Source: T1SED10-198M sp003554345 [NCBI: Candidatus Sumerlaeota bacterium] | GTDB lineage: Bacteria; Sumerlaeota; T1SED10-198M | DNA: 9,431 nt | Assembly (NCBI GenBank): GCA_003554345.1 | Contig: PWGE01000033.1 | Span: 1 to 9,431, forward strand | Reading direction: 5' to 3' | The notes under the pieces: model-generated | What the model was told of the DNA's origin: nothing | Database searches by the model: none | Seen by the model: the letters and a program-made list of their open reading frames with translations, nothing else | Translations under genes and position numbers: made by a program | Shown: in pieces, positions 1 through 6,632 of the stretch | Layout of the letters: each line of letters starts with the position of its first letter | Position numbering within the stretch: position 1 is the first letter of the stretch

Positions 1-1
1 C

Positions 2-535
2 CCGGGACTGAACTTCCACCCGGCCCTCGGTCATCGTATAATCAATGGTGTTTTGCCCGACAATACTACGCAAAGCCACTTCAGCAGCAGTATGTAAAAC
101 CACTTCTGGCTCTTCCACCTGGAAGAGAAAACTGGCTGGATCCACCACACGATACTGTACAAAAAGATGGACTTTTACAATATTCTCATCACCGGTCAGC
201 ATGAGAGCCTCTTCTTCAACACTATCTGCACGTTCCGTTCGATAGCCTATCTCCGTACGTCGTACTGTGGCAACATCAACCACATCGTGCTCTTCAAAAG
301 GAGTGGGAAGGCGATATCTCAAGCCCGGAGTGGTGGTGCGGACATGCCTGCCAAAACGTCGAACAACTCCCTGTTCTCCAGGGCCGACAATGTATAATCC
401 TGAGACTGCCCATAACAAAATAAGTATGAGCAGGAGAATACCATAGACCTTTTTGTTTTCCCTGTTCACATACTTTTTCAGCGTTTTTAGTATCTCTTCA
501 AAGTTCCAGTCAGCATTCTCAACTTTCCATTCCAT
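2..535 (-). CDS. hflK: HflK-like SPFH/Band 7 membrane protein (3' part cut off by window edge)
   Basis: HflK forms, with HflC, a large inner-membrane SPFH complex that surrounds and modulates the FtsH protease. Translating the minus strand from ATG at 535 gives 178 residues with no stop, running off the left edge. Residues 1-29 are polar and cytoplasmic, about 30-49 form one hydrophobic transmembrane helix, and the SPFH domain follows at once with the family hallmark YIVGPGEQGVVRRFG (49-62). Further on are MLTGDENIVKVHLFVQYRV (112-130), then DPASFLFQV and a helix with ALRSIVG and the TEGR motif (169-172). All of these match the usual HflK order. The start is supported by AGAGG on the minus strand about nine bases upstream. 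HflK usually precedes hflC, which would lie beyond the left edge. The N-terminal extension is shorter than the Gly-rich one of E. coli HflK. Family assignment is strong. Telling HflK from a generic SPFH paralogue rests on the TGDENIV and TEGR motifs. Confidence 0.92.
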   Translation of the reverse strand, partial: MEWKVENADWNFEEILKTLKKYVNRENKKVYGILLLILILLWAVSGLYIVGPGEQGVVRRFGRHVRTTTPGLRYRLPTPFEEHDVVDVATVRRTEIGYRTERADSVEEEALMLTGDENIVKVHLFVQYRVVDPASFLFQVEEPEVVLHTAAEVALRSIVGQNTIDYTMTEGRVEVQSR

Positions 536-559
536 TATAATACCTCTTTATAAAGAAGT

Positions 560-588
560 ATTTTATCATATTTTGCCCATCTTCTCAA
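560..588 (-). promoter_or_regulatory. Sigma-70-type promoter of hflK
   Basis: On the minus strand a -35 element TTGAGA (583-588) and a -10 element TAAAAT (560-565) are separated by exactly 17 bases. The spacer ends in TGA, giving an extended -10 (TGnTAAAAT). Transcription would begin near 553, leaving a leader of about 18 bases before the hflK ATG at 535. Both hexamers match 5 of 6 consensus bases. This is prediction from sequence only. Confidence 0.62.
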
Positions 589-706
589 ATGCCCCTTACT
601 CCACATATAAAAGTCAGTCGTCTCATAAAGGATGTCCCCTCTTTTTATTGTGTTTTAAATAAAACAGTGGACAATAGAACCATACTTTCCCGGGAGTTGT
701 CATGAA
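589..706. other. Divergent spacer between hflK and the glycosidase-like gene
   Basis: This is the rest of the 171-base divergent intergenic region. I see no tRNA, repeat or strong hairpin in it. A plus-strand promoter for the gene at 707 is expected here, but none stands out. The best guess is TTGTGT (648-653) with GACAAT (670-675) at 16-base spacing, which is weak. GGGAG at 692-696 is the ribosome binding site of the next gene. The short ORF crossing 453-662 on the plus strand is antisense to the hflK start and has no family features. Confidence 0.4.
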
Positions 707-3523
707 ATGAAGTTCAAAATCAACAAGTCAGTTATATTTTTACTTTTCATGTGTTGCAGCACTCTTCTTTTTTGCTGGACTGATCCCGACAGGGATTTAG
801 AACGTCGGACCCTGATGGTAGATCCCACCATCGATGAGAAAGAACCTTTTTGTTATCTTGCAAAGTCAACCACCACCTTATCCCTACCCGGCACTGATGG
901 AACGCAGGTTACTTTTGATGGATCCCTTTATACAGGAGCAGCTGAACTGGCCTTTTTTTATGGTAAACCTTTACAACCTCTTCTGGCACGCAACAGGGAG
1001 CTGACAGATGGATGGATACCCATTGTACAATACCAGTTTTCAGAAAAAGGAATAGAATACCACATTGAAGCCTTTTCTTATCCTCTGGATGGAGATATAG
1101 ACCAGGCCATGATCAACTTTATTCAGGTTCGTATGACAAACAATACTGAAGAAACCACCCGTGGATATTTTTCTCCTGCTATTCGTTTCACAGGCATTGA
1201 TCATCGATTCGAACATATGCGTCCTTATGATTACAATCCCGAATGGGAATATACAATGGATAACGGCTATCTGGCTCGTGAAGAAGAGTCCCTGTTTTTT
1301 TACCCTCCTACCGCAACTCTTAAAGTTGTTCCCGGTATCACATATGAAGAACCATACAGAGGATCTGACTTTCATCTGATAGATAGCTCCCCTCATGGTT
1401 TTGCTTTTTTTAACCCTGAGTTAGAACCCGGGGAATCAAACGTTTTACACTTCTTTTTCCCCCGAAAACCTGTCCCTCTGGAAGAAAAAGAACTTTTAAA
1501 AAAGATACAAAAACTGGATTATTCACAATACCGAAAAGAAACCCTTAACTACTGGAAAAATCTTTACCAGCAAGGGGCTGAACTCCACATACCAGAAGCA
1601 AAAGTCCAGGAGGCACATAAAGCCAGCCTGATGTACACCTGGCAGGGAATCTGGAGAAACGAAGATAAAGACTGGATACAGGGTGTAAATAAGCTTCAAT
1701 ACCGTGGTTTCTGGTTAAGAGATGGAGCATATATTTTACGCAACCATGATATATGGGGTCATAATGATCTGGTTCGTAAATTACTTCAAATATATCCTGA
1801 TTATCAAAATGAAGAAGGATTATTTCTTTCCTGGGAAGGCCAATTAGACGGCTTCGGACAAGCCCTGTATACCCTCGCCCAACATGCACTTATAACGCGG
1901 GACAGAGAGTACGCCGCTGAGATCTATCCCCACTTTATAAAGGCAATGGAATGGTTATATAATACCCGTGAAGAAGATGAGATGAACTTGATGCCACCAT
2001 CCAGTTCCGGAGACAATGAACTTATTGAAGGCCGTTATACCGGTCATAATCTCTGGGCACTGCTTGGTGTTCGTTCTGCCATCCGTCTCGCCTTATTTTT
2101 AGAAAAGGAAGAGGACGCTCAATACTTCAAAGAACAATATGAGGAATTTAAAACTGTTTTCAAGGAAAAATTGCGACTGAATACCGGAAAGGAGGGCGTC
2201 ATTCCGCCTGGTATTGATACAGAAGGTGGACAGGACTGGGGCAATCTCATCGGTCTCTTTCCCACGGAAGTGCTCCATCCTGACGATCCTCGCATATACT
2301 CAACACTGCAGTATTTACGCCGGGAGAAATATCAGGAAGGGTGCATGACATATCTGGGAAACATACACCATTACCTGACAGTCAAAGCGACTCAAAATTT
2401 TTTAATGACACAACAACCTCAAGAGGTACTCAGGGACTTTTATTCTATTCTGGTCCATATGGGTTCCTGTCATGAAATGTTCGAATGGGAAGCTCAACCC
2501 TGGGGTGACAGAGACACTGCAGGCAACCTTCCACCTCACGGATGGGGAGCCGCCATGTTTAATCTTCTCCTGAGAAACATGCTTGTCCAGGAAAGGGGAG
2601 GAGATGGCGGTATCAACTGTCGCAACCTCCATATTTTTTCAGTTATATCACCGGAATGGGCACAGGAAGGTAAAAACATTTCCCTGCAAAACGCTGTGAC
2701 AGACCTGGGCAGGATTAGCCAGAAGCTCACTTTCACATCAGAGGGAGCAACTCTTTCTTTTGAGAGTGATTTTCATACCAACCCGGCAGAAATCGTATTT
2801 ACCGTTCCCTGTTTTGTTTCCCTCACCTCTTTTGAGACAGATGCACAAAAATCTGATAAAAAAGGAAACAATATTCATTTTTCACCGGATCTCACCCATG
2901 CAGAGTTCCAGTGGGAAATTGAAAGTCACCAACATACAAGTTTCAAAAAAGCATTACATGAGTACAGGCAAGAATACCGTCGGCGTTTTCAACAATATGT
3001 CAAGGAAGGGCATCCTCCCTTCAAAATATCTCCACCTCCCTTGAAAGATGACAGCCTGAGAAAAAAAGAATATAAAACAATGTATTACCCCTCAGGCAAA
3101 AGCATTGCCGTGGGAAAACCAGTTCAGGCAGGCAGCCCTATAGACGAGGCCTTTGCTCCTTCCATGGCAGTAAATGGAAAAATTTATGACCGTGTTAATT
3201 CCTTCTGGGCCGGGGGAGGTCTTCCTCAATGGCTAAAAATTGATTTAGAAGACACTCATCTCGTCAATAGCATCCATGTTTTCCCCTATTGGGATGGAGC
3301 AAGATACTATCAATACAATGTTGAGGTATCTGAAGATGGAAAGTTATGGAAAGAGGTGGCAGATATGAAAAACAACACTACACCCTCTTCCCCCCTGGGA
3401 TTTAAGCATCAATTTGATCCTGTAGAAGCACAATATATTCGCATAAACATTTTGTATAACAGTGAAAACCACAATGCTCATCTGGTAGAAGTAAAGGTAT
3501 TTGAAAAAACAGACGAAAAATAA
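707..3523 (+). CDS. Exported six-hairpin glycosidase-like protein with C-terminal F5/8 type C (CBM32-like) domain
   Basis: This is a 938-residue protein, probably acting on polysaccharide outside the cytoplasm. Residues 1-23 look like a signal peptide: basic MKFKINK, then a hydrophobic run ending LLFC. Cys23 could be a lipid anchor, but Phe at -1 is a poor lipobox. Residues about 45-260 are rich in beta strands and aromatics, like the beta-sandwich preceding many (alpha/alpha)6 glycosidases. Residues about 270-630 look helical, with motifs typical of six-hairpin enzymes: GFWLRDGAYIL (334-344), SWEGQLDGFGQAL (375-387), SSSGDNELIEGRYTGHNLW (432-450) and EWEAQPWGDRD (593-603). Asp/Glu in these are catalytic candidates; I cannot name the GH family. 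Residues about 790-935 match F5/8 type C domains, with GKPV, AVNGK, FWAGGG, QWLKIDLEDTHLVNSIHVF, an SEDGKLWKEV segment and a terminal beta strand. The start has GGGAG ten bases upstream. The pseudopilin operon follows 157 bases later on the same strand. Exact substrate unknown. Confidence 0.82.
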   Translation: MKFKINKSVIFLLFMCCSTLLFCWTDPDRDLERRTLMVDPTIDEKEPFCYLAKSTTTLSLPGTDGTQVTFDGSLYTGAAELAFFYGKPLQPLLARNRELTDGWIPIVQYQFSEKGIEYHIEAFSYPLDGDIDQAMINFIQVRMTNNTEETTRGYFSPAIRFTGIDHRFEHMRPYDYNPEWEYTMDNGYLAREEESLFFYPPTATLKVVPGITYEEPYRGSDFHLIDSSPHGFAFFNPELEPGESNVLHFFFPRKPVPLEEKELLKKIQKLDYSQYRKETLNYWKNLYQQGAELHIPEAKVQEAHKASLMYTWQGIWRNEDKDWIQGVNKLQYRGFWLRDGAYILRNHDIWGHNDLVRKLLQIYPDYQNEEGLFLSWEGQLDGFGQALYTLAQHALITRDREYAAEIYPHFIKAMEWLYNTREEDEMNLMPPSSSGDNELIEGRYTGHNLWALLGVRSAIRLALFLEKEEDAQYFKEQYEEFKTVFKEKLRLNTGKEGVIPPGIDTEGGQDWGNLIGLFPTEVLHPDDPRIYSTLQYLRREKYQEGCMTYLGNIHHYLTVKATQNFLMTQQPQEVLRDFYSILVHMGSCHEMFEWEAQPWGDRDTAGNLPPHGWGAAMFNLLLRNMLVQERGGDGGINCRNLHIFSVISPEWAQEGKNISLQNAVTDLGRISQKLTFTSEGATLSFESDFHTNPAEIVFTVPCFVSLTSFETDAQKSDKKGNNIHFSPDLTHAEFQWEIESHQHTSFKKALHEYRQEYRRRFQQYVKEGHPPFKISPPPLKDDSLRKKEYKTMYYPSGKSIAVGKPVQAGSPIDEAFAPSMAVNGKIYDRVNSFWAGGGLPQWLKIDLEDTHLVNSIHVFPYWDGARYYQYNVEVSEDGKLWKEVADMKNNTTPSSPLGFKHQFDPVEAQYIRINILYNSENHNAHLVEVKVFEKTDEK

Positions 3524-3567
3524 TAGAATTGTGATTCTATCGAATTTGAGAAAAGCACTCTTTTTTT
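3523..3567 (+). terminator. Possible terminator after the glycosidase-like gene
   Basis: A perfect 7-base inverted repeat, ATAGAAT (3523-3529) and ATTCTAT (3534-3540) with a TGTG loop, overlaps the last base of the stop codon. A run of seven T (3561-3567) lies about 20 bases further on, preceded by a second small A-rich/T-rich hairpin (AAAAG, CACT loop, CTTTT). The first stem is A/T-rich and not directly followed by T, so it is not a textbook intrinsic terminator. The two together could end transcription or let some read through into the pseudopilin genes. Confidence 0.35.
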
Positions 3568-3578
3568 CAGAAAATTTA

Positions 3579-3587
3579 TGGTAAAAT
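3579..3587 (+). promoter_or_regulatory. Extended -10 promoter candidate of the pseudopilin operon
   Basis: TGGTAAAAT at 3579-3587 is an extended -10 element (TG, one base, TAAAAT), with the same TAAAAT hexamer as the hflK promoter. No good -35 sits 16-18 bases upstream (the region is T-rich), as is common where an extended -10 compensates. Transcription would start near 3594, giving a leader of about 87 bases that is A/T-rich and apparently unstructured. Confidence 0.42.
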
Positions 3588-3680
3588 GGATACCAAGAAT
3601 TAGAGTTCATAAATAAAATATATAAAATGCATAAAAATGTGATAAATTATAGGAGAGAAGACAAAGGGAAGATTTTAGAC

Positions 3681-4397
3681 ATGAATAAAAAATCGGGGTT
3701 TACCCTCCTTGAAATCATTGTAGTGGCGGCTTTGATATCGCTCTTGTCTGGTATAGCGGTTATATCCATCCGAACACTTTATGAAAGGGCCCAAATCAAC
3801 ACCACTCGTGCAGAAGTTGGCCAGATATCCAAAGCCCTCAGTTTTGCTCATCAGGATACGGGAATTTTCCCCAAGTTTCATGTACTGGAACAACCGGTCA
3901 CTGTTCTGGAAGATGAAGACATCTTCCCCCCTGAAGCTCTGGAGAACATACATTATATTGGAATGGACTTAAGGCAGGCTGACATGAGGCGCATTCTGGA
4001 ACGTTGGAATGGTCCTTATTGGGGGGTTTCTGTAAGAAGAAACAATCCTCCGGTTAATGTAGGTCCCGATGGACTCATAGGAACAGACGAGGATGAGATT
4101 CCCTATAATTTTCTTCTCCCCATAGATCCTTTTGGCAACCCATATGTTCTTTATCTTCTCACCTATGATCCCGACCATGAGCTGTCAGATGAACACGGAG
4201 TACGACCTATTCAGTCACCGAGTGAAGATCCTGATTTTATGTGCGCTGTTGTAAGTTATGGGCCAAGTGGATTGCCGGGAGGCGATCCCGATATTGAACG
4301 CCTGGATAATTCCACTGAAACCCGATATCAGGAAACTTTTGAAAGCTATCGGGCAGTACTTGATGAAGAATCCGATGATATTGTAATAAGTTTTTAA
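3681..4397 (+). CDS. GspG-like pseudopilin P1 (prepilin-type, Gly cleavage site)
   Basis: A prepilin-like protein of 238 residues, expected to be cleaved and N-methylated by a type IV prepilin peptidase and assembled into a periplasmic pseudopilus or pilus. Residues 1-6 (MNKKSG) are the leader, then F|TLLEIIVVAALIS with Glu5 of the mature chain and a hydrophobic helix to about residue 30. GspG-like features follow: a long amphipathic helix (R31 to about 60), RWNGPYW (108-114), PIDPFGNPYVLY (147-158, Phe for the usual Trp), SYGPSGLPGGD (192-202) and the acidic end SDDIVISF. An extra loop VGPDGLIGTDEDE (127-139) between the two GPY-type motifs resembles the C-terminal loop of P2. ATG at 3681 is chosen because GGGAAG lies about nine bases upstream and the leader is six residues. 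The in-frame ATG at 3627 would give an unlikely 24-residue leader and has no ribosome binding site. It is first of five tandem paralogues. Confidence 0.88.
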   Translation: MNKKSGFTLLEIIVVAALISLLSGIAVISIRTLYERAQINTTRAEVGQISKALSFAHQDTGIFPKFHVLEQPVTVLEDEDIFPPEALENIHYIGMDLRQADMRRILERWNGPYWGVSVRRNNPPVNVGPDGLIGTDEDEIPYNFLLPIDPFGNPYVLYLLTYDPDHELSDEHGVRPIQSPSEDPDFMCAVVSYGPSGLPGGDPDIERLDNSTETRYQETFESYRAVLDEESDDIVISF

Positions 4398-4416
4398 GAA
4401 GAATATAATACTCGCA

Positions 4417-4420
4417 GGAG
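4417..4420 (+). promoter_or_regulatory. Ribosome binding site setting a TTG start for P2
   Basis: GGAG (4417-4420, within GCAGGAG) lies seven bases before TTG at 4428. The next in-frame ATG falls inside the hydrophobic helix (mature Met8), so TTG is the only start that preserves the prepilin leader. Confidence 0.75.
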
Positions 4421-4427
4421 TAATAAC

Positions 4428-5174
4428 TTGAAAAGAAGCAAATTCCTGAAAAGAAAAAAAGCCTTTACTGCCGTTGAATTAACAATGGTTGCGGCAATAA
4501 TAGCCATTCTTTCCTTACTGATTGTTCCGGTATTAAGAAGACGTACCGAAAAGGCACGGGTATCTGCCTGCCGAAGTGAGATGAAGTCGTTTGCCACCGC
4601 ACAAACCCTTGCCCAGGCAGAAACCGGTCATTATTACCGTTTATTTGACCTTAACAGCAGACCAGAGTTTGACACGGATGATAACGATTACCTCCGGGAA
4701 GTTCCCCTGTATGACTGGAAAGGAAGGCGCTTTACCGATCAAGAGCGTCGCATCCTGGTCGATGACTGGGAAGGCCCGTATGTTGAGTTTGAAGAAACCG
4801 CTCCTGAAAAATGGATGTATCTCCAGGAGCTATTCGAACTGGCACCCTATTACTTTTTCACCCAGCCAGCTCATGAAACAGATGGAAATACCACGGGAGG
4901 CATTTACATTGACCCTCAGACCGCTCAGAATTTTGCCGAGGCAATGGTACCTCTTGACCCCTGGGGCAATCCCTATTTTTTCTTTGGCCCCGAATCAGGT
5001 GATGAAACAACCTACCATTCCAGTATTATCTGGTCTCTTGGACCCGACGGAATTGTAGGAGATAAAGATAATCCCATAGAAGTTATGGAAAATCCAGACA
5101 GTTACCGGAGAAATCCTGAAGAGGGTGGCCAGTTTGGTCAGGGTGACAGTCTTGATATATCTCACCAATTTTAG
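4428..5174 (+). CDS. GspG-like pseudopilin P2 (Ala cleavage site, TTG start)
   Basis: A 248-residue prepilin-like protein. The basic 12-residue leader ends KRKKA, cleaved before FTAVELTMVAAIIAIL. Ala is at -1 where Gly is usual, and Glu5 is kept. The hydrophobic helix ends near residue 36 and continues into a charged amphipathic helix (RRRTEKARVSACRSEM). Then come ETGHYYRLFDLNS (65-77), DDWEGPYVEF (112-121), VPLDPWGNPYFFF (174-186), the closest match here to the GspG Pro-Asp-Pro-Trp-Gly-Asn-Pro-Tyr signature, SLGPDGIVGDKDN (203-215) and the end SLDISHQF. The Gly-Pro-Asp-Gly/acidic tail corresponds in place to the calcium-binding loop of GspG. The protein is about 100 residues longer than classical GspG, mainly in the variable part between the helix and the PWG motif. 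The start is TTG, fixed by a strong ribosome binding site. Role as a pseudopilus subunit is inferred from family; partners are not in the window. Confidence 0.88.
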   Translation: MKRSKFLKRKKAFTAVELTMVAAIIAILSLLIVPVLRRRTEKARVSACRSEMKSFATAQTLAQAETGHYYRLFDLNSRPEFDTDDNDYLREVPLYDWKGRRFTDQERRILVDDWEGPYVEFEETAPEKWMYLQELFELAPYYFFTQPAHETDGNTTGGIYIDPQTAQNFAEAMVPLDPWGNPYFFFGPESGDETTYHSSIIWSLGPDGIVGDKDNPIEVMENPDSYRRNPEEGGQFGQGDSLDISHQF

Positions 5175-5193
5175 CGGGGAGGAAAAAAAGGTA

Positions 5194-5856
5194 ATGAAAT
5201 ACGTAACAACTAAGATAAACAATGAAAAAAAAGCTTTCACTCTGGTCGAAGTACTGATAACTCTAATTATTCTGACTATTCTCACCATGATTTTAGTGCC
5301 CCGGTTAACTGAGCGCACCGAGCGTGCCAGGGTCACCGCTGCCGCCTCTGACATTCGAGCTTTAGAAAGAGCCCAGAGCAGTGTAGAAATAGATACCGGC
5401 TATTTTGTTCGATTATTTGTATTAAATGACAGCCGACGCGAAGAAAATGGAAATAACCAGGAAAACAATCTTTTTCAGTATCCCCCCACGATTGAGTATG
5501 CTATAGATCCTGAAACCGGTTTATTACTAGAGGTTGACCTATCGAACGAAACTATTTATGATTGGTATGGTCCTTATATTACATACGATAAAGTATGGGA
5601 CGATCAATTTGACGAACAGGACAACCCCTATCGGCAAATTCCTCTTGACCCGTGGGGAATGCCTTATCTCTTATTCACCCATAGAGGGTTGGTTGAAGAA
5701 CGGGGAGAGCCCCAGGGCTTTATAGAGGAAACCCACGATCAATTCAACCAAATGACTATTCTAAGCACGGGACCCGACCGGAGTCCGGGTGACCGTGAGG
5801 AAGATGATGATGAATACGGGGCTCCTGATTCAGACGATATTTATCGAAGCTTTTAG
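5194..5856 (+). CDS. GspG-like pseudopilin P3 (Ala cleavage site)
   Basis: At 220 residues this is the shortest of the five. Leader residues 1-14 end NEKKA, then FTLVEVLITLIILTILTM, with Glu5 and Ala at -1. The amphipathic helix carries RTERARVTAAASDIRALERA, close to P2. EIDTGYFVRLFVLND (65-79) aligns with the ETGHYYRLFDLNS stretch of P2. YDWYGPYITY (122-131) and IPLDPWGMPYLLF (149-161) are the two GspG motifs. STGPDRSPGDREEDDDE (191-207) and the end SDDIYRSF form an acidic tail that would suit a bound divalent cation. ATG at 5194 is used rather than 5125, because the latter lies inside P2 and would give a 37-residue leader. GGGGAGG (5176-5182) sits 11 bases upstream of the chosen start, a slightly long spacing. 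The gap to P2 is 19 bases, so translation is probably from one message. Confidence 0.87.
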   Translation: MKYVTTKINNEKKAFTLVEVLITLIILTILTMILVPRLTERTERARVTAAASDIRALERAQSSVEIDTGYFVRLFVLNDSRREENGNNQENNLFQYPPTIEYAIDPETGLLLEVDLSNETIYDWYGPYITYDKVWDDQFDEQDNPYRQIPLDPWGMPYLLFTHRGLVEERGEPQGFIEETHDQFNQMTILSTGPDRSPGDREEDDDEYGAPDSDDIYRSF

Positions 5857-5869
5857 AGGAGATCTTTGA

Positions 5870-6604
5870 ATGAAGCATACAAGAAAAAAAGGATTTACTT
5901 TGCCAGAATTACTGGCGGTGGTAGCTATAATTGCCATATTATCAGCTATTCTGGTACCCACCCTTTCCCAGCGCATTGACAAAGCCCGTACAGCTGCTGC
6001 TTTACAGGATATGAAAGAACTGGCTCAAGCTCAGGAAACCTGCTCGGCAATATTCGGATATTACGTGGCTTTAAGGGTGCTCAATGCCTATCCTGCTACC
6101 CGTGTAGGGGTTAGTCCCAGGCCGGATGGCGAAATTCAACAGTACAACAACACCTATCTCATTGACCCCAACCGGTCAGTTGACGACCAACTGGGCGATC
6201 AACGCACTCTGCAGGATCTTGCTGATACCTATCCCACAGCTATGGATTTCTGGGAAAAATGGCCAGGTCCATTTATAAACTTTCAACGCTTTCACGGTAA
6301 AGATGATGAAACGATTGACGCTCGATTTGACTCTCCCCTTGACCCATGGGGCTCTCCTTACCGCTTGTTTTCTCCCATAGGAATCACGGGTGATCCTCCA
6401 GAAGCCACGAATTATTCAATAGAAAGCTTTGATGATGCCCGGCTCACCACTACTGACGACTATTTCGGACGATATGCCATCGTTTCCTTTGGAAAAAATC
6501 GTGAGTTTGAAATAGATTCTTTTGAATCCACTGAAGGTATAGATGACCTGTTTTATACCTTTGGTCGTTATACCACCGAAACTGTATATAGACCCAGGTT
6601 TTAA
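5870..6604 (+). CDS. GspG-like pseudopilin P4 (Gly cleavage site)
   Basis: A prepilin-like protein of 244 residues with a short leader MKHTRKKG, then FTLPELLAVVAIIAILS: classic Gly at -1 and Glu5. QRIDKARTAAALQDMKELAQAQ continues as the amphipathic helix. FGYYVALRVLNAYP (62-75) is the counterpart of the RLFxLN stretch in P2 and P3. WPGPFINF (131-138) and SPLDPWGSPYRLF (155-167) are the GspG-type motifs. The C-terminal loop has diverged: SFGKNREFEIDSF replaces Gly-Pro-Asp-Gly, IDDLFYTF (224-231) takes the place of the usual terminal Asp-Asp-Ile, and the chain ends VYRPRF with an extra stretch of about 13 residues. Any calcium site of the GspG kind is therefore less certain here. GGAG (5858-5861) lies eight bases before ATG, directly after the P3 stop; the intergenic gap is only 13 bases. 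Confidence 0.87.
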   Translation: MKHTRKKGFTLPELLAVVAIIAILSAILVPTLSQRIDKARTAAALQDMKELAQAQETCSAIFGYYVALRVLNAYPATRVGVSPRPDGEIQQYNNTYLIDPNRSVDDQLGDQRTLQDLADTYPTAMDFWEKWPGPFINFQRFHGKDDETIDARFDSPLDPWGSPYRLFSPIGITGDPPEATNYSIESFDDARLTTTDDYFGRYAIVSFGKNREFEIDSFESTEGIDDLFYTFGRYTTETVYRPRF

Positions 6605-6619
6605 CAAATTGAAGATACC

Positions 6620-6624
6620 AAGGA
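6620..6624 (+). promoter_or_regulatory. Ribosome binding site choosing the first of two adjacent ATGs of P5
   Basis: AGGAG at 6620-6624 is eight bases before ATG 6633 and eleven before ATG 6636, so 6633 is preferred. The longer in-frame start at 6543 lies inside P4 and would put 30 extra residues ahead of a normal prepilin leader. Confidence 0.65.
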
Positions 6625-6632
6625 GTCCATAC

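Noticed and set aside
45-662. Three short plus-strand ORFs opposite and beside hflK
   Set aside because: They are antisense to, or overlap the start of, a clearly conserved HflK reading frame. They lack ribosome binding sites and recognisable motifs.
1040-1889. Minus-strand ORFs of 118 and 114 residues within the glycosidase-like gene
   Set aside because: They lie wholly inside a continuous 938-residue frame with strong family features. No promoter or ribosome binding site was seen.
3627-3680. Upstream ATG extension of P1 and a strong AGGAGAG (3651-3657) in its leader
   Set aside because: Starting at 3627 gives a 24-residue prepilin leader and no ribosome binding site. The AGGAGAG has no usable start codon 5-12 bases downstream and is about 23 bases from the chosen ATG.
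4591-5058. 155-residue plus-strand ORF inside P2
   Set aside because: It is a frame-shifted shadow of P2: basic, low-complexity composition and no motif, while the P2 frame has clear pilin motifs throughout.
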